Assembly (NCBI GenBank): GCA_947629855.1
Contig: CANRFI010000002.1
Coordinates: 1-64,000 of the forward strand
Source of the DNA: an uncultured Clostridia bacterium
GTDB taxonomy: Bacteria; Bacillota_A; Clostridia; TANB77; CAG-508
DNA length: 64,000 nucleotides
Direction of reading: 5' to 3'
Below the pieces are notes generated by a model. It saw only the letters and a program-made list of their open reading frames with translations, had not been told where the DNA came from and made no database searches. How positions within the stretch are numbered: position 1 is the stretch's first letter; every line of letters starts with the position of its first letter. Shown here piece after piece: positions 48,162-59,508 of the stretch. A program made the position numbers and the translations under genes.

Positions 48162-49602
48162 ATGAAACAAATAAATGGAATAATGATGCAATATTTTGAA
48201 TGGTATATGCAATGTAATCAGAATTTATGGAACAATATTGCAAAAAATGCAGAAAATTTAGCAAACATAGGAATAACTGCTTTATGGCTTCCACCAGCAT
48301 ATAAAGGAATAGGCGGAAAAGATGAAGTAGGTTATGGGGTATATGATGTATATGACTTAGGAGAATTTTACCAAAAAGGCAGTATAAAAACAAAATATGG
48401 CTCAAAAGAAGAATATTTAAACTGCATTAGAGTATTAAAACAAAATGGAATAGAAGCATATGCAGATATTGTATTAAATCATAAAATGGGTGCAGATGTG
48501 TTGCAAACAATTCCTGCAACTAAAGTTGATTGGGGAAATCATAATGCGATAGCTTCCAATCAAGAAACAGTTAAGGTTGCAACAAAATTTACATTCCCAG
48601 AAAGAAAACACAAATATTCTGATTTCGAATGGAATTGGACTCATTTTGATGGGATTGATTATGATGAAAATTCAAAAGAGCATGCTATTTTTAAATTCAA
48701 GGATAAATCTTGGAGTGATGCAGTAGATGAAGAGTATGGAAATTATGACTATTTAATGGGAGCAGACCTTGATTTTGAAAATCCAGAAGTAGTCCAAGAA
48801 TGTAAAAGATGGGGAAGTTGGTACTTAGAAACAACAAATGTAGATGGATTTCGTCTAGATGCGGTAAAACATATAGATAGTAAATTTTATAAAGATTGGA
48901 TTCAAAATTTAAGAAAACAAACAAAAAGCGAATTATATACAGTAGGAGAATATTGGAGTGGAGATGTTTCTAAATTACACAAATATATTCAAGAAACAGA
49001 AGGAGAAATATCTTTGTTTGATGTACCTTTACACTATAATTTAGAAGCAGCATCAAAAGACGAAAATTATGATATGTCAAAAATCTTAGAAGGAACATTA
49101 GTAAAAGAAAATCCAACTAAGGCAGTTACTTTTGTAGATAACCACGATACTCAGCCAGAACAAAGTTTGCAAAGTTTTGTAGAAAAATGGTTTAAGTTAG
49201 CTGCATATAGCATAATTTTACTCAGGAGAGATGGATATCCATGTGTATTTTATGGCGATTTTTATGGGATACCACATAATAAGATAGAACCAGTTGCCAA
49301 ATTAGAAACAATAATAAAATTAAGAAAAGAAAAATCCTATGGAGAACAATATGATTATTTTGATAATCCAAATTATATTGGTTGGACAAGACAAGGAGAT
49401 GAAGCACATCTAAAATCTGGATTAGCAGTTGTAATTTCCAATAAAGGAGATGGCGAAAAGAAAATGTATATAGGAACTCGGATTTGCAGGGAAAAAATTT
49501 ATTGATAGTCTTGGAAACTATAAAGAAGAAGTAACAATTGATGAACAAGGATATGGTAATTTTAAAGTAAAAGGAAAATCTGTATCAATTTGGGTAAGTT
49601 AA
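48162..49602 (+). CDS. alpha-amylase (GH13, cytoplasmic type), read with one +1 shift at CGG
   Basis: Hydrolyses alpha-1,4-glucans. About 479 residues with no signal peptide, so intracellular. GH13 blocks: DIVLNHKMG, GFRLDAVKHI (catalytic Asp), YTVGEYWSG (catalytic Glu) and FVDNHDTQP. CGGA (49479-49482) near the end joins to FAGKKFIDSLGNYKEE...SIWVS, a normal family ending; without the shift translation stops soon after. The residue at this place varies in the family, so glycine is inferred. Confidence 0.93.
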
Positions 49603-49662
49603 GTAATAGAAAATTTACGAAAGAAATTATATGGTTATAAGAACGAAAAGAAGGAGAAAAAA

Positions 49663-52600
49663 ATGTCAGATTTTGTTCATTTACATATACATAGTGAGTT
49701 TAGTCTATTAGATGGAGCAAATAGAATAAAAGATTTACCAGTAAGAGCAAAAGAACTTGGAATGGATGCAATTGCTCTTACAGATCATGGCGTAATGTAT
49801 GGTGCAATCGATTTTTATAAAGCATGTAAAAAAGAAGGAATAAAACCTATTATTGGATGTGAAGTTTATGTAGCACCAAGAAGTCGTTTTGATAAAGAGC
49901 CAAATATTGATAATCATTATTATCATTTAATATTACTTGCAAAGAATCAAAAAGGATATCAAAATTTAAGCAAATTAGTATCTATAGGATTTGTAGAAGG
50001 ATATTATTATAAACCTCGTATTGACTTAGAAGTATTAGAAAAATATAGTGAAGGACTTATTTGTTTAAGTGCTTGCCTTGCTGGAGCAGTAAACCAAGCT
50101 CTTACAAATGGTCAAAATGAAAAAGCAGAAGAAGTAGCACTTTGGCATAAGAGAGTATTTGGAGATGACTATTACATTGAAATTCAAAATAATGGTATAA
50201 AAGAGCAAGTATTAGCAAACCAAAAACTAATAGCATTAGCAAAAAAATTAAACATTCCATTAGTTGCAACAAATGATGCACATTATTTAAAAAGGGAAGA
50301 TAGTTATAATCATGAAGTTTTACTTTGTATTCAAACAGGTAAAAGAATGAGCGATGTTGATAGAATGCGATTTGACACAGACGAACTATATGTAAAATCA
50401 CCAGAAGAAATGATAGAATATTTTAAAGCAGTTCCAGAAGCAATTAAAAACACTGTAAAAATTGCAGAACAATGTAATGTAGAATTTGAATTTGGACATA
50501 CTATTTTACCAAATTATGATGTACCAAAAGAATATGCAACACATTATGATTATTTAAAAAAATTATGTGATGATGGAATTAAAAATAGATATGGAGAAAC
50601 TCCATCACAAGAAATATTAAAAAGAGCAGAATATGAATTAAGTGTTATTCAAAAAATGGGATATGTAGATTATTTCCTAATTGTATGGGACTTTATTCAT
50701 TATGCAAAAACAAATCGGAATACCTGTAGGACCTCGGACGTGGTTCTCGGTGCAGGTTCAATTATTGCATATGCTATTGAAATAACAGATATAGACCCAA
50801 TAAAATATGGTTTACTATTTGAAAGATTTTTAAACCCAGAAAGAATTAGTATGCCAGATTTTGACGTTGATTTTTGTTATGAAAAAAGGCAAAATGTAAT
50901 TGATTATGTATCAAATAAATATGGTTATGACCACGTATCACAAATTATAACATTTGGAACTATGGCTGCTAAAATGGTTATTAGAGATGTAGCAAGAGTA
51001 TTAGATATGCCATATTCAGAAGCAAATGATTTAGCTAAAATGATACCAAATGAATTGCATATTACAATAAAAAAAGCATTAGAAGAAAATAGAGAATTAC
51101 GAGAACGTTATGAATCAGAAGAAATGGTAAAAAAAGTTTTAGACATTGCTATGGGCTTAGAAGGAATGCCAAGACAGGCATCTACTCATGCTTGTCGGAG
51201 TTGTTATTACAAAAGATCCAGTTGATACTTATGTTCCTTTATATGTTAGAGATGGACAAATATCAACTCAATATATAATGACGACACTAGAAGAATTAGG
51301 ACTACTAAAAATGGACTTTTTAGGTTTAAGGACATTAACTGTAATTCAAGATACTATTGATTTAGTAAAAGAAAACAGAGGAATTGATGTTGAATTTGAC
51401 AAAGAAATGTCAGATCCAAAAGTATATAAACTATGGCAAGAAGGAAAAAGTTGTGGAATTTTTCAATTTGAATCACAAGGTATGACAAACTTTATGAAAG
51501 AACTTAAACCTGACTGCTTAGAAGATTTAATAGCAGGAGTTTCTTTATATAGACCAGGACCAATGGATCAAATACCAAGATATATTAAAGGAAAATTAAA
51601 TCCAGGTCATAATGAATATACACACCCAAGTTTAGAGCCAATATTAAATGTAACTTATGGCTGTATGGTATATCAAGAGCAAGTTATGCAAATTGTACGT
51701 GATTTAGCTGGGTACTCTCTAGGAAGAGCAGACTTAGTAAGACGTGCAATGGGAAAGAAAAAACTAGATGTTATGGCAAAAGAAAGAGAAGTATTTATTA
51801 ATGGGCAAGTAGATGATAATGGAAAAGTAATTGTTCCAGGTTGTATTAGAAATGGAATTGATGAAGCATCTGCTAATAAAATATTTGATGAAATGGCAGA
51901 ATTTGCAAAATATGCTTTTAATAAATCTCATGCTGCATGTTATGCTGTAATTGCGTATAGAACAGCATATTTAAAAACATATTATCCATCAGAATTTATG
52001 GCAGCAACTTTAAATAGTTTTTTAGGAAACTTAGATAAAATACCACAATATATTGATGAATGTAAATTACTTGGAATTGAAATATTAAAGCCAGAAATCA
52101 ATAAAAGTGATACAAAATTCACAACTGAATATGATGAAACAAAGCCAAAAGATTTACAAATTGCAAAATTACGTTTTGGATTAGGAAGTATAAAAAATGT
52201 AGGAGTCTCACCAGTAGAAGCAATTGTAAAAGAAAGAAAGGAAAATGGTAACTACAAAAGTTTTACTGATTTTTGTGAAAGAATTGCAGAAGAAGCAGTA
52301 AATAAAAAATGTATTGAAAGTTTAATAAAAGCAGGTGCATTTGATGAATTTGAACAAACGAGAAGCACACTTTTAGCTTCATTTGAAAATATAATAGATG
52401 TTATTCAAGGAGAAAAAAAGAAAGGCTTTAATGGTCAAGTTTCTATGTTTGATTTAGGATCAAATGAAGACAAAGAAAAAATGAATGAAGTGAAATATAC
52501 ATTTGAAGAACGTGAAGAAATGTCAAATAAAGATTTATTATCAATTGAAAAAGAAATGCTAGGAATTTATATTTCGGGTCATCCTTTAGCAAAACTTAGA

Positions 52601-53218
52601 GAGCAAATCAAGGCGCAAACTACAATTAATACAATGCAGTTAAGAGAAATTGATGAACAAATGGATTCAAAAAATTTATTAGAAGAAAAAATGATGTCAA
52701 ATGAAACATCAAAATTTACAGATGGTCAAAAAGTAAAATATGCAGGAATAATAACTTCAATAAAAAAGAAATATACAAAAAATAATAAAATTATGGCATT
52801 TGTAACAATTGAAGACTTATATGGTACAGCAGAAGTAATAGTATTTGAAAATGCTTATATAAATGCAGACAAAAGTCTAGTAGAAGAAAATATTGTTATG
52901 GTAGAAGGAAGACTAAGTATAAGAGAAGATGATACAACTACAATTATTGCAAGTGAAATAAAAGATTTTGGAGAGCAAAAACAAAAAATATTTACTTTAA
53001 ACATAACAAATGCAACAGAAGAAGAAAAAGATAAATTGAGAGGTGCATTACGTTATTTTCAAGGAGATAAAAATAATATCAATGTACAAATAAGAGTAGA
53101 TAAGGAAACAAGACCATGTGGCAAAATTTATTTGACTGATAGCATAAAAGAAGTTTTTGAAAATATTATAGGTGAACCCAATGTAAATATTGAAGAAATT
53201 CAATTTGACTTTACATAA
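49663..53218 (+). CDS. dnaE: DNA polymerase III alpha subunit, read with four +1 shifts at CGG
   Basis: Replicative polymerase, essential. About 1183 residues, normal length. PHP domain first (FVHLHIHSEFSLLDGANRI), then the palm with MPDFDVDFCYEKRQ, fingers, an OB domain and a C-terminal region. Four in-frame CGG codons: three within 36 bases (50716, 50735, 50748) and one at 51196. Reading each CGGN as glycine restores NGIPVGPGRGSGAGSI and STHACGVVIT. Three shifts return to the same frame, so plain translation only shows a garbled short stretch there. Good GAAGGAGAA site. Confidence 0.96.
50716..50751 (+). other. cluster of three CGGN +1 sites in dnaE
   Basis: CGGA 50716-50719, CGGA 50735-50738, CGGT 50748-50751. 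Each falls exactly where conserved glycines of the PGRGS motif region are expected. Three +1 steps add up to a full codon, so the frame is regained. Confidence 0.85.
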
Positions 53219-53252
53219 AAAATGAATTAAAATAGAAAGGAAGCAATTTTGC

Positions 53253-53281
53253 TAAGTATATAAAGCAATATTATATACTTA
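53253..53281 (+). promoter_or_regulatory. leader hairpin before the 53306 gene
   Basis: TAAGTATATAA / TTATATACTTA, 11 bp, seven-base loop, ending shortly before an AAAGGAG site. May regulate mRNA stability or initiation. Confidence 0.5.
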
Positions 53282-53305
53282 ACCTCAAAAAGAAAGGAGA
53301 ATTTT

Positions 53306-53533
53306 ATGAATCAAGTGACATTAAAAAAAAGGCGAGATACAATTGAAAGGTTAAAGCAATTAAGCTTGCAAAAAGCAGAAGCAAACAGATTAATTGAAAC
53401 TATCAAGCAGGAATGTGGAATTCTTATTGACGAACCAGAAAATGCATCTTCGTATCAGATTAATCGTTATAATGCTTTAATAACAGGTTCTGATTTATAT
53501 TTGCCTTTGCGGAGATCTTTGCTTATGCAATAA
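53306..53533 (+). CDS. unknown small helical protein; uses CGG as a plain triplet
   Basis: 75 residues, helical and charged, no recognised family. GAAAGGAG site; followed by a terminator. The in-frame CGG near the end (LPLRRSLL) reads naturally as arginine; a +1 shift would extend the protein into the terminator. Confidence 0.6.
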   Translation: MNQVTLKKRRDTIERLKQLSLQKAEANRLIETIKQECGILIDEPENASSYQINRYNALITGSDLYLPLRRSLLMQ

Positions 53534-53549
53534 AGAATTCCTAGTCACA

Positions 53550-53578
53550 AAAACTTCTCCTTTTTGGGAGAGGTTTTT
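53550..53578 (+). terminator. rho-independent terminator
   Basis: AAAACTTCTCC / GGAGAGGTTTT (one G-U) plus T run. Confidence 0.85.
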
Positions 53579-53606
53579 AAAATGAATAATAGAAGGGAGT
53601 ACTAAA

Positions 53607-54074
53607 ATGAGAAGAACTAGAGTAGCAGGAATTATTTTTATGCAAGGTGGAATTGCATTAATGCATAGAACAGAAGTGAAAAAAAGAAAGGATTATCAAG
53701 ACTATTATACTTTCCCAGGTGGAGGATTAGAAGAAGGAGAAACAAAAGAAGAAGGGACAACAAGAGAAATTAAAGAAGAATTAGGAATAAATGTAAAAGT
53801 CATAAAAAAATTATATGAAATGAATTCTAAAAAATTTGAGCAAAAAGAAATTTTTTATTTGTGTGAGTATATAGACGGAAAATTTGGAACAGGAGATGGA
53901 CCAGAATTTTCAGATAATCTAAGTTATAAAGATACTGGAAATTATATACCAGAAATTATAAGTATAGAAAAAATAAAAGATACTTTATTATTACCATTAG
54001 AAATAAAGGAAAAGTTATTAAAAGATATAAAAAGTGGTATTTTTAAAAATTATATCTCATTGACAAAACAATAA
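53607..54074 (+). CDS. NUDIX hydrolase
   Basis: 155 residues. The NUDIX box is GGLEEGETKEEGTTREIKEELGI (about residues 38-60), the metal-binding pyrophosphatase signature. Substrate unknown. AGAAGGGAG site. Confidence 0.93.
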   Translation: MRRTRVAGIIFMQGGIALMHRTEVKKRKDYQDYYTFPGGGLEEGETKEEGTTREIKEELGINVKVIKKLYEMNSKKFEQKEIFYLCEYIDGKFGTGDGPEFSDNLSYKDTGNYIPEIISIEKIKDTLLLPLEIKEKLLKDIKSGIFKNYISLTKQ

Positions 54075-54088
54075 AATTATGTTAATAT
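54060..54088 (+). promoter_or_regulatory. promoter of the 54141 gene
   Basis: TTGACA (54060-54065), 17 bases, TAATAT (54083-54088). A short inverted repeat TGCTCA...TGAGCA (54096-54116) follows. Confidence 0.72.
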
Positions 54089-54140
54089 AAAAGTATGCTC
54101 AAGATAGGGATGAGCAAATTCTTAGCAAGGAGGAGACATC

Positions 54141-54350
54141 ATGAGTAGATTAGATGAAAAAATCTACAACGACAAAATGAAAGTCAATGACTTTCAGCGG
54201 AAAAAAGCCTCTGATTTTGGAGAGCAGAAGGTTACTGATGTAGGTTATGATTCAGAAGGACATCAGGTAATACGTCTTTCTAACAATGCCGACACAGTAA
54301 TCCGGAAAGAACACAACGCACCTGAGCACATCCGCACTCAGGGAGGCTAA
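54141..54350 (+). CDS. unknown 69-residue protein; uses CGG as a plain triplet
   Basis: Hydrophilic, no recognised family. AAGGAGGAG site and own terminator. Higher G+C codon use (TAC, AAC, GAC, ATC, CGC) than neighbours. Two in-frame CGG codons; shifting at the first would give a stop after 14 further codons, so the triplet reading that fills the transcription unit is favoured. Confidence 0.6.
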   Translation: MSRLDEKIYNDKMKVNDFQRKKASDFGEQKVTDVGYDSEGHQVIRLSNNADTVIRKEHNAPEHIRTQGG

Positions 54351-54383
54351 GAAACAAACAAGGAGGAGAATTCCTTCAAAAAA

Positions 54384-54416
54384 GGACTGCCTTGCGAAAG
54401 CAAGGTAGTCTTTTTA
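54384..54416 (+). terminator. rho-independent terminator
   Basis: GACTGCCTTGC / GCAAGGTAGTC stem with GAAA loop and TTTTT. Confidence 0.9.
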
Positions 54417-54428
54417 TATTTAAAATTC

Positions 54429-56576
54429 TTAAATAATAATATTGTAAATTAAATTTGTAAACATACAAACAACAATACCACAAACTGTCGGAATTGCAAA
54501 ACTTAAAGCAGTCCATTTAAGACTTCCAGTTTCTTTTTTTATAGTCAAAAGAGTAGTAGCACAAGGAAAGTGTAAAATTGTAAATAGCATAACATTAATT
54601 GCAGTTAAAATAGTCCAACCATTTGAAATTAAAATTTGACCAATTGAAACAGTATCTTCAATATTAACAAGTGAATTTCCACCAAGATAACACATTAAAA
54701 TAATAGGAAGAACAATTTCATTTGCAGGAATACCCAAAATAAATGCAGTTAAAATATATCCATCTAATCCCATTAAACTAGCAAAAGGCTCTAAGAAATT
54801 AGCAATTATATTTAATAAGCTTTCTCCACCAATTCCTATATTTGCAAATAACCAAATAATAAGTCCTGCTGGGGCAGCTGCAACAACTGCTCTACCAAGA
54901 ACAAACAGGGTCCTGTCAAAAATAGAACGTATTAAAATTTTTCCAAACTGTGGTTTTCTATAAGGTGGAAGCTCTAATATAAAAGAGGATGGCATACCTT
55001 TTAAAATTGTTTTAGATAATATTTTAGATATCATTAATGAAAAAAATATTCCGATTAAAATAACAAATATAACGCTAAGAGTTGAGATAAATGATGCTCC
55101 AATTCCTTGCATACTTCCTGCAATAAAAATTGTGCTAATTGCAATTAAAAAAGGAAATCTTCCGATTGCAAGGTACAAAATTATTAGTAAGAATTGCAAT
55201 AAGTCGTTCACGTGGTGAATCAATTATTCTACAGCCAACTACACCTGCAGCATTGCAACCAAAGCCCATACACATAGTAATCATTTGTTTACCGAGTACA
55301 ACAGCATTTTTTAAAAATCCCATCCATATTAAAAGCAATTCTAGGCAAATATCCTAAATCCTCTAAAATAGTAAAAAGAGGAAAGAAAATAGCCATAGGA
55401 GGAAGCATAACAGAAATAATCCATGTTAAAGTTTGGTAAACACCAGAAATTAACATAGAAGAAAGAAACTGAGGACAATGCAAGAAATTGGCTATATATA
55501 CTAATTTATCTTGAATCCACGCAAACATAGAAAAAAGAACTTCAGAAGGATAATTAGCACCAATAATAGTAATCCAAAAAATTATTCCTAAAAACAAAAT
55601 CATAATAGGAATGCCAAACTTCTTAGAAGTTAAAATTTTATCTATTTTTCTATCACGTTTAGAATAATTTTCATCTTCAAATGTACATACTTTTTTACAT
55701 ATTTCTTCTGATTTATGCATAATACTAGATACAATTAAATCTCTAAAAGAATCTTTGTGTATTTTAGCTTCTTCCAATTTATTTTGAATAATTAATTGAG
55801 CACTTTTTATATATTCATTTTCCAATAAATTGATAGAAAGGTGCTGCTTGATTGAATTTAAAATTTTTTTATCACCATCTATTAATTTTAAAGCAATCCA
55901 ACGTGATAAATAGGAAGAAAGCTTAAACTCATTTTCTAAAATATTTTGATATTTTGATATACAATCTTCAATAATAGGGGAATAAGAAATTTTTTTAGGC
56001 TGAAAAGTATTTCCTTGTGAACATACTTGCTTAATTGTATCCATTAATTTAAATAAAGTTTTCTTTTTCCTTGCAACAACTCCCACAACAGGAATTCCAA
56101 GCTCATTAGATAAATCTTCTAAATTGATATGTATTTTTTTCTTTTTTGCTTCATCTAATAAATTTACACAAAGTACAATATTATTTGTAATTTCCATTAT
56201 TTGAAATACAAGATTTAAATTTCTTTCTAAACAAGTAGCATCAACTACAACAACAGTGCAATCAGGATTACCAAAACATATATAATCTCGTGCAATTTCT
56301 TCTTCTTCTGAATTAGACATAATAGAATAAGTTCCAGGTATGTCAACAAAAAGAAAATTTTTATCTTGATAAGTACAGCTTCCAGCACTATTTTCAACAG
56401 TTTTTCCAGGCCAGTTGCCAGTATGTTGATGCATACCAGTTAAATTATTAAAAATAGTTGACTTTCCTACGTTTGGATTTCCGTGAAAGAGCAACAACAT
56501 AATCAGAATTATTCTTTAAAAGCTCAAAATCACTTGCCAATAAAGAGCTTCCAGTAGAAGATTTTGTAAGTCCCAT
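54429..56576 (-). CDS. feoB: ferrous iron transporter FeoB, read with three +1 shifts at CGG
   Basis: Membrane GTPase-coupled Fe2+ importer. About 714 residues from ATG 56576. G1 [10 protein letters not shown]3 DIPGTYSI and G4 NLLDEAKK; then membrane region with [23 protein letters not shown] and PCNGRFPFLI. Three in-frame CGG codons: CGGA 56480-56483 (first Gly of G1), CGGT 55291-55294 (in TGKQMI), CGGA 55161-55164 (PCNG). Each needs +1; no other frame change is needed. feoA lies upstream on the same strand. Confidence 0.94.
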
Positions 56577-56641
56577 AGTAACCTCCAAAATTTATATTTT
56601 AATATTACATAGTATGAAATCAAAATATAAAAGTTACAAAT

Positions 56642-56878
56642 TTAAAAACTAACTGTTATTAAATTAGCATCTTCATTTCTAAGAGCAATTAAAGTTCCAC
56701 GGATGAAAAAAGCACGCGGATTATGCATTGGACTATCCAAAACAGGTGTAATCATAGCACCTTTTACAAGTCCTAAATCTAATAATCTTCTTCTAATATT
56801 TCCTATACAATTTAATTCTTCAATATAAACTTTTTGATTTAAAGGTATTTCATTTAAAGTCTTATTATGCTTTATCAT
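56642..56878 (-). CDS. feoA: FeoA, ferrous iron transport accessory protein
   Basis: 78 residues, SH3-like beta fold: EELNCIGNIRRRLLDLGLVKGAMITPVLDSPMHNPRAFFIRGTLIALRN matches FeoA. Forms an operon with feoB. GAGGC site. Confidence 0.9.
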   Translation of the reverse strand: MIKHNKTLNEIPLNQKVYIEELNCIGNIRRRLLDLGLVKGAMITPVLDSPMHNPRAFFIRGTLIALRNEDANLITVSF

Positions 56879-56996
56879 AAAAATTTAAGCCTCCCACAAT
56901 AGTAGTTAATATATTATATTTTGTCGAAAAATAATTGTTACATATTGACAATTAAATTGTTTTATGAAAAAATAAGAACGAAGAGGAGGAATAGAA

Positions 56997-57461
56997 ATGG
57001 ATAAATTAAGAGGATTTGAGGTAGCAAAAGGATTTGAAAATAAAGAAATTAATTTACCAATTAGAAAAACAAAATATTCAGCAGGATATGATATAGAAGC
57101 AGCAGAAGATGTAGTAGTACCAAGTTTTAAAAAGGGTATGAACCCTACATTAGTAAAAACAGGATTAAAGGCTTATATGCAAGATGATGAAGTATTGTTT
57201 TTATACAATAGGAGTTCAAATCCAAAGAAAAAAGGATTAATTGTAGCAAATAGTGTAGGAGTAATTGATAAAGACTATTATGGAAACCAAGATAATGATG
57301 GTCATATTATGTTTGCTTTTTATAATATTAAAGAAGAAGATATTACAATAAAAAAAGGAGAAGCAATAGGACAAGCCATATTCCAAAAATATTTAACAAC
57401 AGATGATGATAATGCACAAGGGGAAAGAATAGGTGGATTTGGATCAACTAGAAAAGAATAA
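56997..57461 (+). CDS. dut: dUTPase-like nucleotide hydrolase
   Basis: 154 residues; removes dUTP. Motifs: YSAGYDIEAAE, LYNRSSNPKKKGLIVANSVGVID, GQAIFQKY and the C-terminal GERIGGFGSTRK. AGAGGAGG site. No in-frame CGG. Confidence 0.92.
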   Translation: MDKLRGFEVAKGFENKEINLPIRKTKYSAGYDIEAAEDVVVPSFKKGMNPTLVKTGLKAYMQDDEVLFLYNRSSNPKKKGLIVANSVGVIDKDYYGNQDNDGHIMFAFYNIKEEDITIKKGEAIGQAIFQKYLTTDDDNAQGERIGGFGSTRKE

Positions 57462-57666
57462 AAAAAATCAAAAAAAATTTTCCTTAGAGGCTCAACGGAA
57501 ACAAGCAAAATATACATAAAAAATTATGGTAAAGGCTTTGACTTTTACCATTTTTTGTTGTATAATAAATATGGTTAAAAAATCCAATAAAGTTATTTAA
57601 TAGTATTTACATAACTTTATTATATTTTTTTCACTAAATTATCAAATACTGAAAGGAGTGGCTTAC

Positions 57667-58230
57667 ATGTTTAATGTAGGAGACAAAATTGTATACCCAA
57701 TGCACGGTGCCGGAGTAATAGATTCAATAGAAGAAAAAGATATTTTAGGAGAGAAACAATCTTATTACATATTGAAGATGCCAGGTGAAGTAAAGGTAAT
57801 GATACCAACAGCTAAGGCAGAAACAGTAGGTGTAAGAAATATTATAGATAAAAGTTCAGCAGATAAAGTAATTGAAGTATTAGAAAAAGATGAAACACAA
57901 ATGGATAAAAACTGGAATAAAAGATATAGAGACAATATGGACAAAATGAAAAGTGGGGATATCTACGAAGTTGCTGATGTAGTAAGAAATCTAAGCTTCA
58001 AACAAAAAGAAAAAGGATTATCAACAGGCGAAAAGAAAATGTTAAACAATGCAAAACAAATATTAGTTAGTGAATTAGTATTAGCAGAACATGCTTCACA
58101 AGAAGAAGTAGAGCAATTAGTAGAAAATAAAATCAACACATCATTTATGATGTTTAGAGCAGAAGAAGTACAACCTGAAAGTGTTGTAAACAAATTTATA
58201 CCATTTGATGGAACAGGAACAAACGATTAA
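57667..58230 (+). CDS. CarD-like RNA polymerase-interacting regulator
   Basis: 187 residues from ATG 57667 (AAAGGAG spaced nine bases; the GTG at 57658 is too close). The N-terminal RNA polymerase interaction domain (FNVGDKIVYPMHGAGVIDSIEEK) and helical C-terminus (EKGLSTGEKKMLNNAKQILVSEL) are family features. Binds polymerase beta at promoters. Confidence 0.93.
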   Translation: MFNVGDKIVYPMHGAGVIDSIEEKDILGEKQSYYILKMPGEVKVMIPTAKAETVGVRNIIDKSSADKVIEVLEKDETQMDKNWNKRYRDNMDKMKSGDIYEVADVVRNLSFKQKEKGLSTGEKKMLNNAKQILVSELVLAEHASQEEVEQLVENKINTSFMMFRAEEVQPESVVNKFIPFDGTGTND

Positions 58231-58233
58231 TTA

Positions 58234-58272
58234 AAATTCCAGCTGTCAAAATTTAGGCTGGAATTTTTTTAT
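58234..58272 (+). terminator. rho-independent terminator
   Basis: AAAATTCCAGC / GGCTGGAATTTT stem followed by TTTTTA. Confidence 0.85.
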
Positions 58273-58313
58273 ATTTTTATTTTAAATTATTTTAAAAATT
58301 TAATTAAAATGTA

Positions 58314-58342
58314 TTGACAAAAAATCTACAACATATTATAAT
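58314..58342 (+). promoter_or_regulatory. tRNA-Leu promoter
   Basis: TTGACA (58314-58319), 17 bases, TATAAT (58337-58342). Confidence 0.9.
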
Positions 58343-58382
58343 AACAATTGTCCGTTAAGGATAGCCAGTTCTTTAAGTAAAT

Positions 58383-58470
58383 GCAGATGTGGCGGAACTG
58401 GTAGACGCACAGGACTTAAAATCCTGCGGTTGAATAAACCGTGCCGGTTCGATTCCGGCCATCTGCACCA
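58383..58470 (+). tRNA. tRNA-Leu (anticodon TAA)
   Basis: 88 bases with encoded CCA. Acceptor GCAGATG / CATCTGC; loop CTTAAAA with anticodon TAA (codon TTA); long variable arm typical of leucine tRNA. Its 3' end is the insertion site of the following element. Confidence 0.96.
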
Positions 58471-58471
58471 A
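58460..58471 (+). repeat. attL of the mobilisable element
   Basis: CATCTGCACCAA, within the tRNA-Leu 3' end; matches 63503-63514. Confidence 0.7.
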
Positions 58472-58686
58472 AACAGTTGAAGTTTTAACAAATTTCGACT
58501 GTTTTTATTATTATTCAAAATTATTTGTAAGTATTGGTATAACTGTATTTTATTATTTTCCGTTATTTAATCTACTTTCAAAATTATTCAAAAAAATTTA
58601 TTAATTTTTGTTCTATGCTCGGAATTTGCTCTAAGCATTTGCTCGTAAAATAATAAAAATAGAGCTATAAGAATAGCCCTATTTTA

Positions 58687-59508
58687 TTATCTTTCTTTGT
58701 TTAAACTACATATAAAAGATTTTACAAGTCGTTTTAGTCTTTCCTTTGAAAAATCAAATAATATACTCACATAGTCAAAAGTTTTATCAATATAATCATT
58801 TAGTATTATAATTTCTTTTTTTAATTCTTTATTTTCTTGTTTTAAAGTATAATTTTCTTTTTGTAATTCAAAATTAGTAATTTTTTTAAGTTTTTCTATT
58901 GGTATATGTTCAGTGTCTTTTGTATTTCCTCGTTCTAAATCAAAACCATTGTCAGTTACATATTTATAAAATTTGTCTTGTAAAATCCTATAACTTTCTT
59001 TTCCTTTCCAAAATTCACTACAAGCAATTTTGGCTATTTCTTTTCCTTTTTTATCTTTTGTATGAACTACCGGTATAAACATTATATGAAGATGGGGAGT
59101 TGTTTCGTCATTATGAACTTTTGCAGATACTATAAACTCTTCGCCTAAATTATTATAATTGGCAACAAATTTATAAGCTAATTGGAAATATCTTTTTGTT
59201 TCAATTTCTCCAATTCTTTCAAAAAAATCTTTGTCAGATGTAATAACTAACTCACACATAACATTACTAACTTTTTTTATTTGACCTTTCAAATTATATT
59301 TTGCTTTTATGATATTAAATGCTTTTTGATATGATGTATTGATATTTTTTAAGGAATAGTTTTTAGTAGAACTATTTTTATTTATTTCTTTGTTAGAATA
59401 GTTAGTATTTTTTCTTTCATTGTGTCTATATATGTAAGGAAGCTGTCCGATTTTATAATTTTTATTTCTTATTATTGCATAACTCAAATTTTTAAATCTC
59501 CTTTTCAT
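58687..59508 (-). CDS. MobV (Mob/Pre) relaxase
   Basis: 273 residues; nicks oriT for transfer. Conserved HNDETTPHLHIMFIPV (the paired histidine motif) and an N-terminal SYAIIRNKN segment. Coiled coil near residues 205-235. It is shorter than typical plasmid Mob proteins; adjacent non-coding DNA holds the putative origin of transfer. Confidence 0.9.
   Translation of the reverse strand: MKRRFKNLSYAIIRNKNYKIGQLPYIYRHNERKNTNYSNKEINKNSSTKNYSLKNINTSYQKAFNIIKAKYNLKGQIKKVSNVMCELVITSDKDFFERIGEIETKRYFQLAYKFVANYNNLGEEFIVSAKVHNDETTPHLHIMFIPVVHTKDKKGKEIAKIACSEFWKGKESYRILQDKFYKYVTDNGFDLERGNTKDTEHIPIEKLKKITNFELQKENYTLKQENKELKKEIIILNDYIDKTFDYVSILFDFSKERLKRLVKSFICSLNKER

Noticed and set aside
49663..53218. 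dnaE split into two genes
   Set aside because: Neither half is a complete polymerase; one +1 step at CGGA 51196 joins them through a conserved motif.
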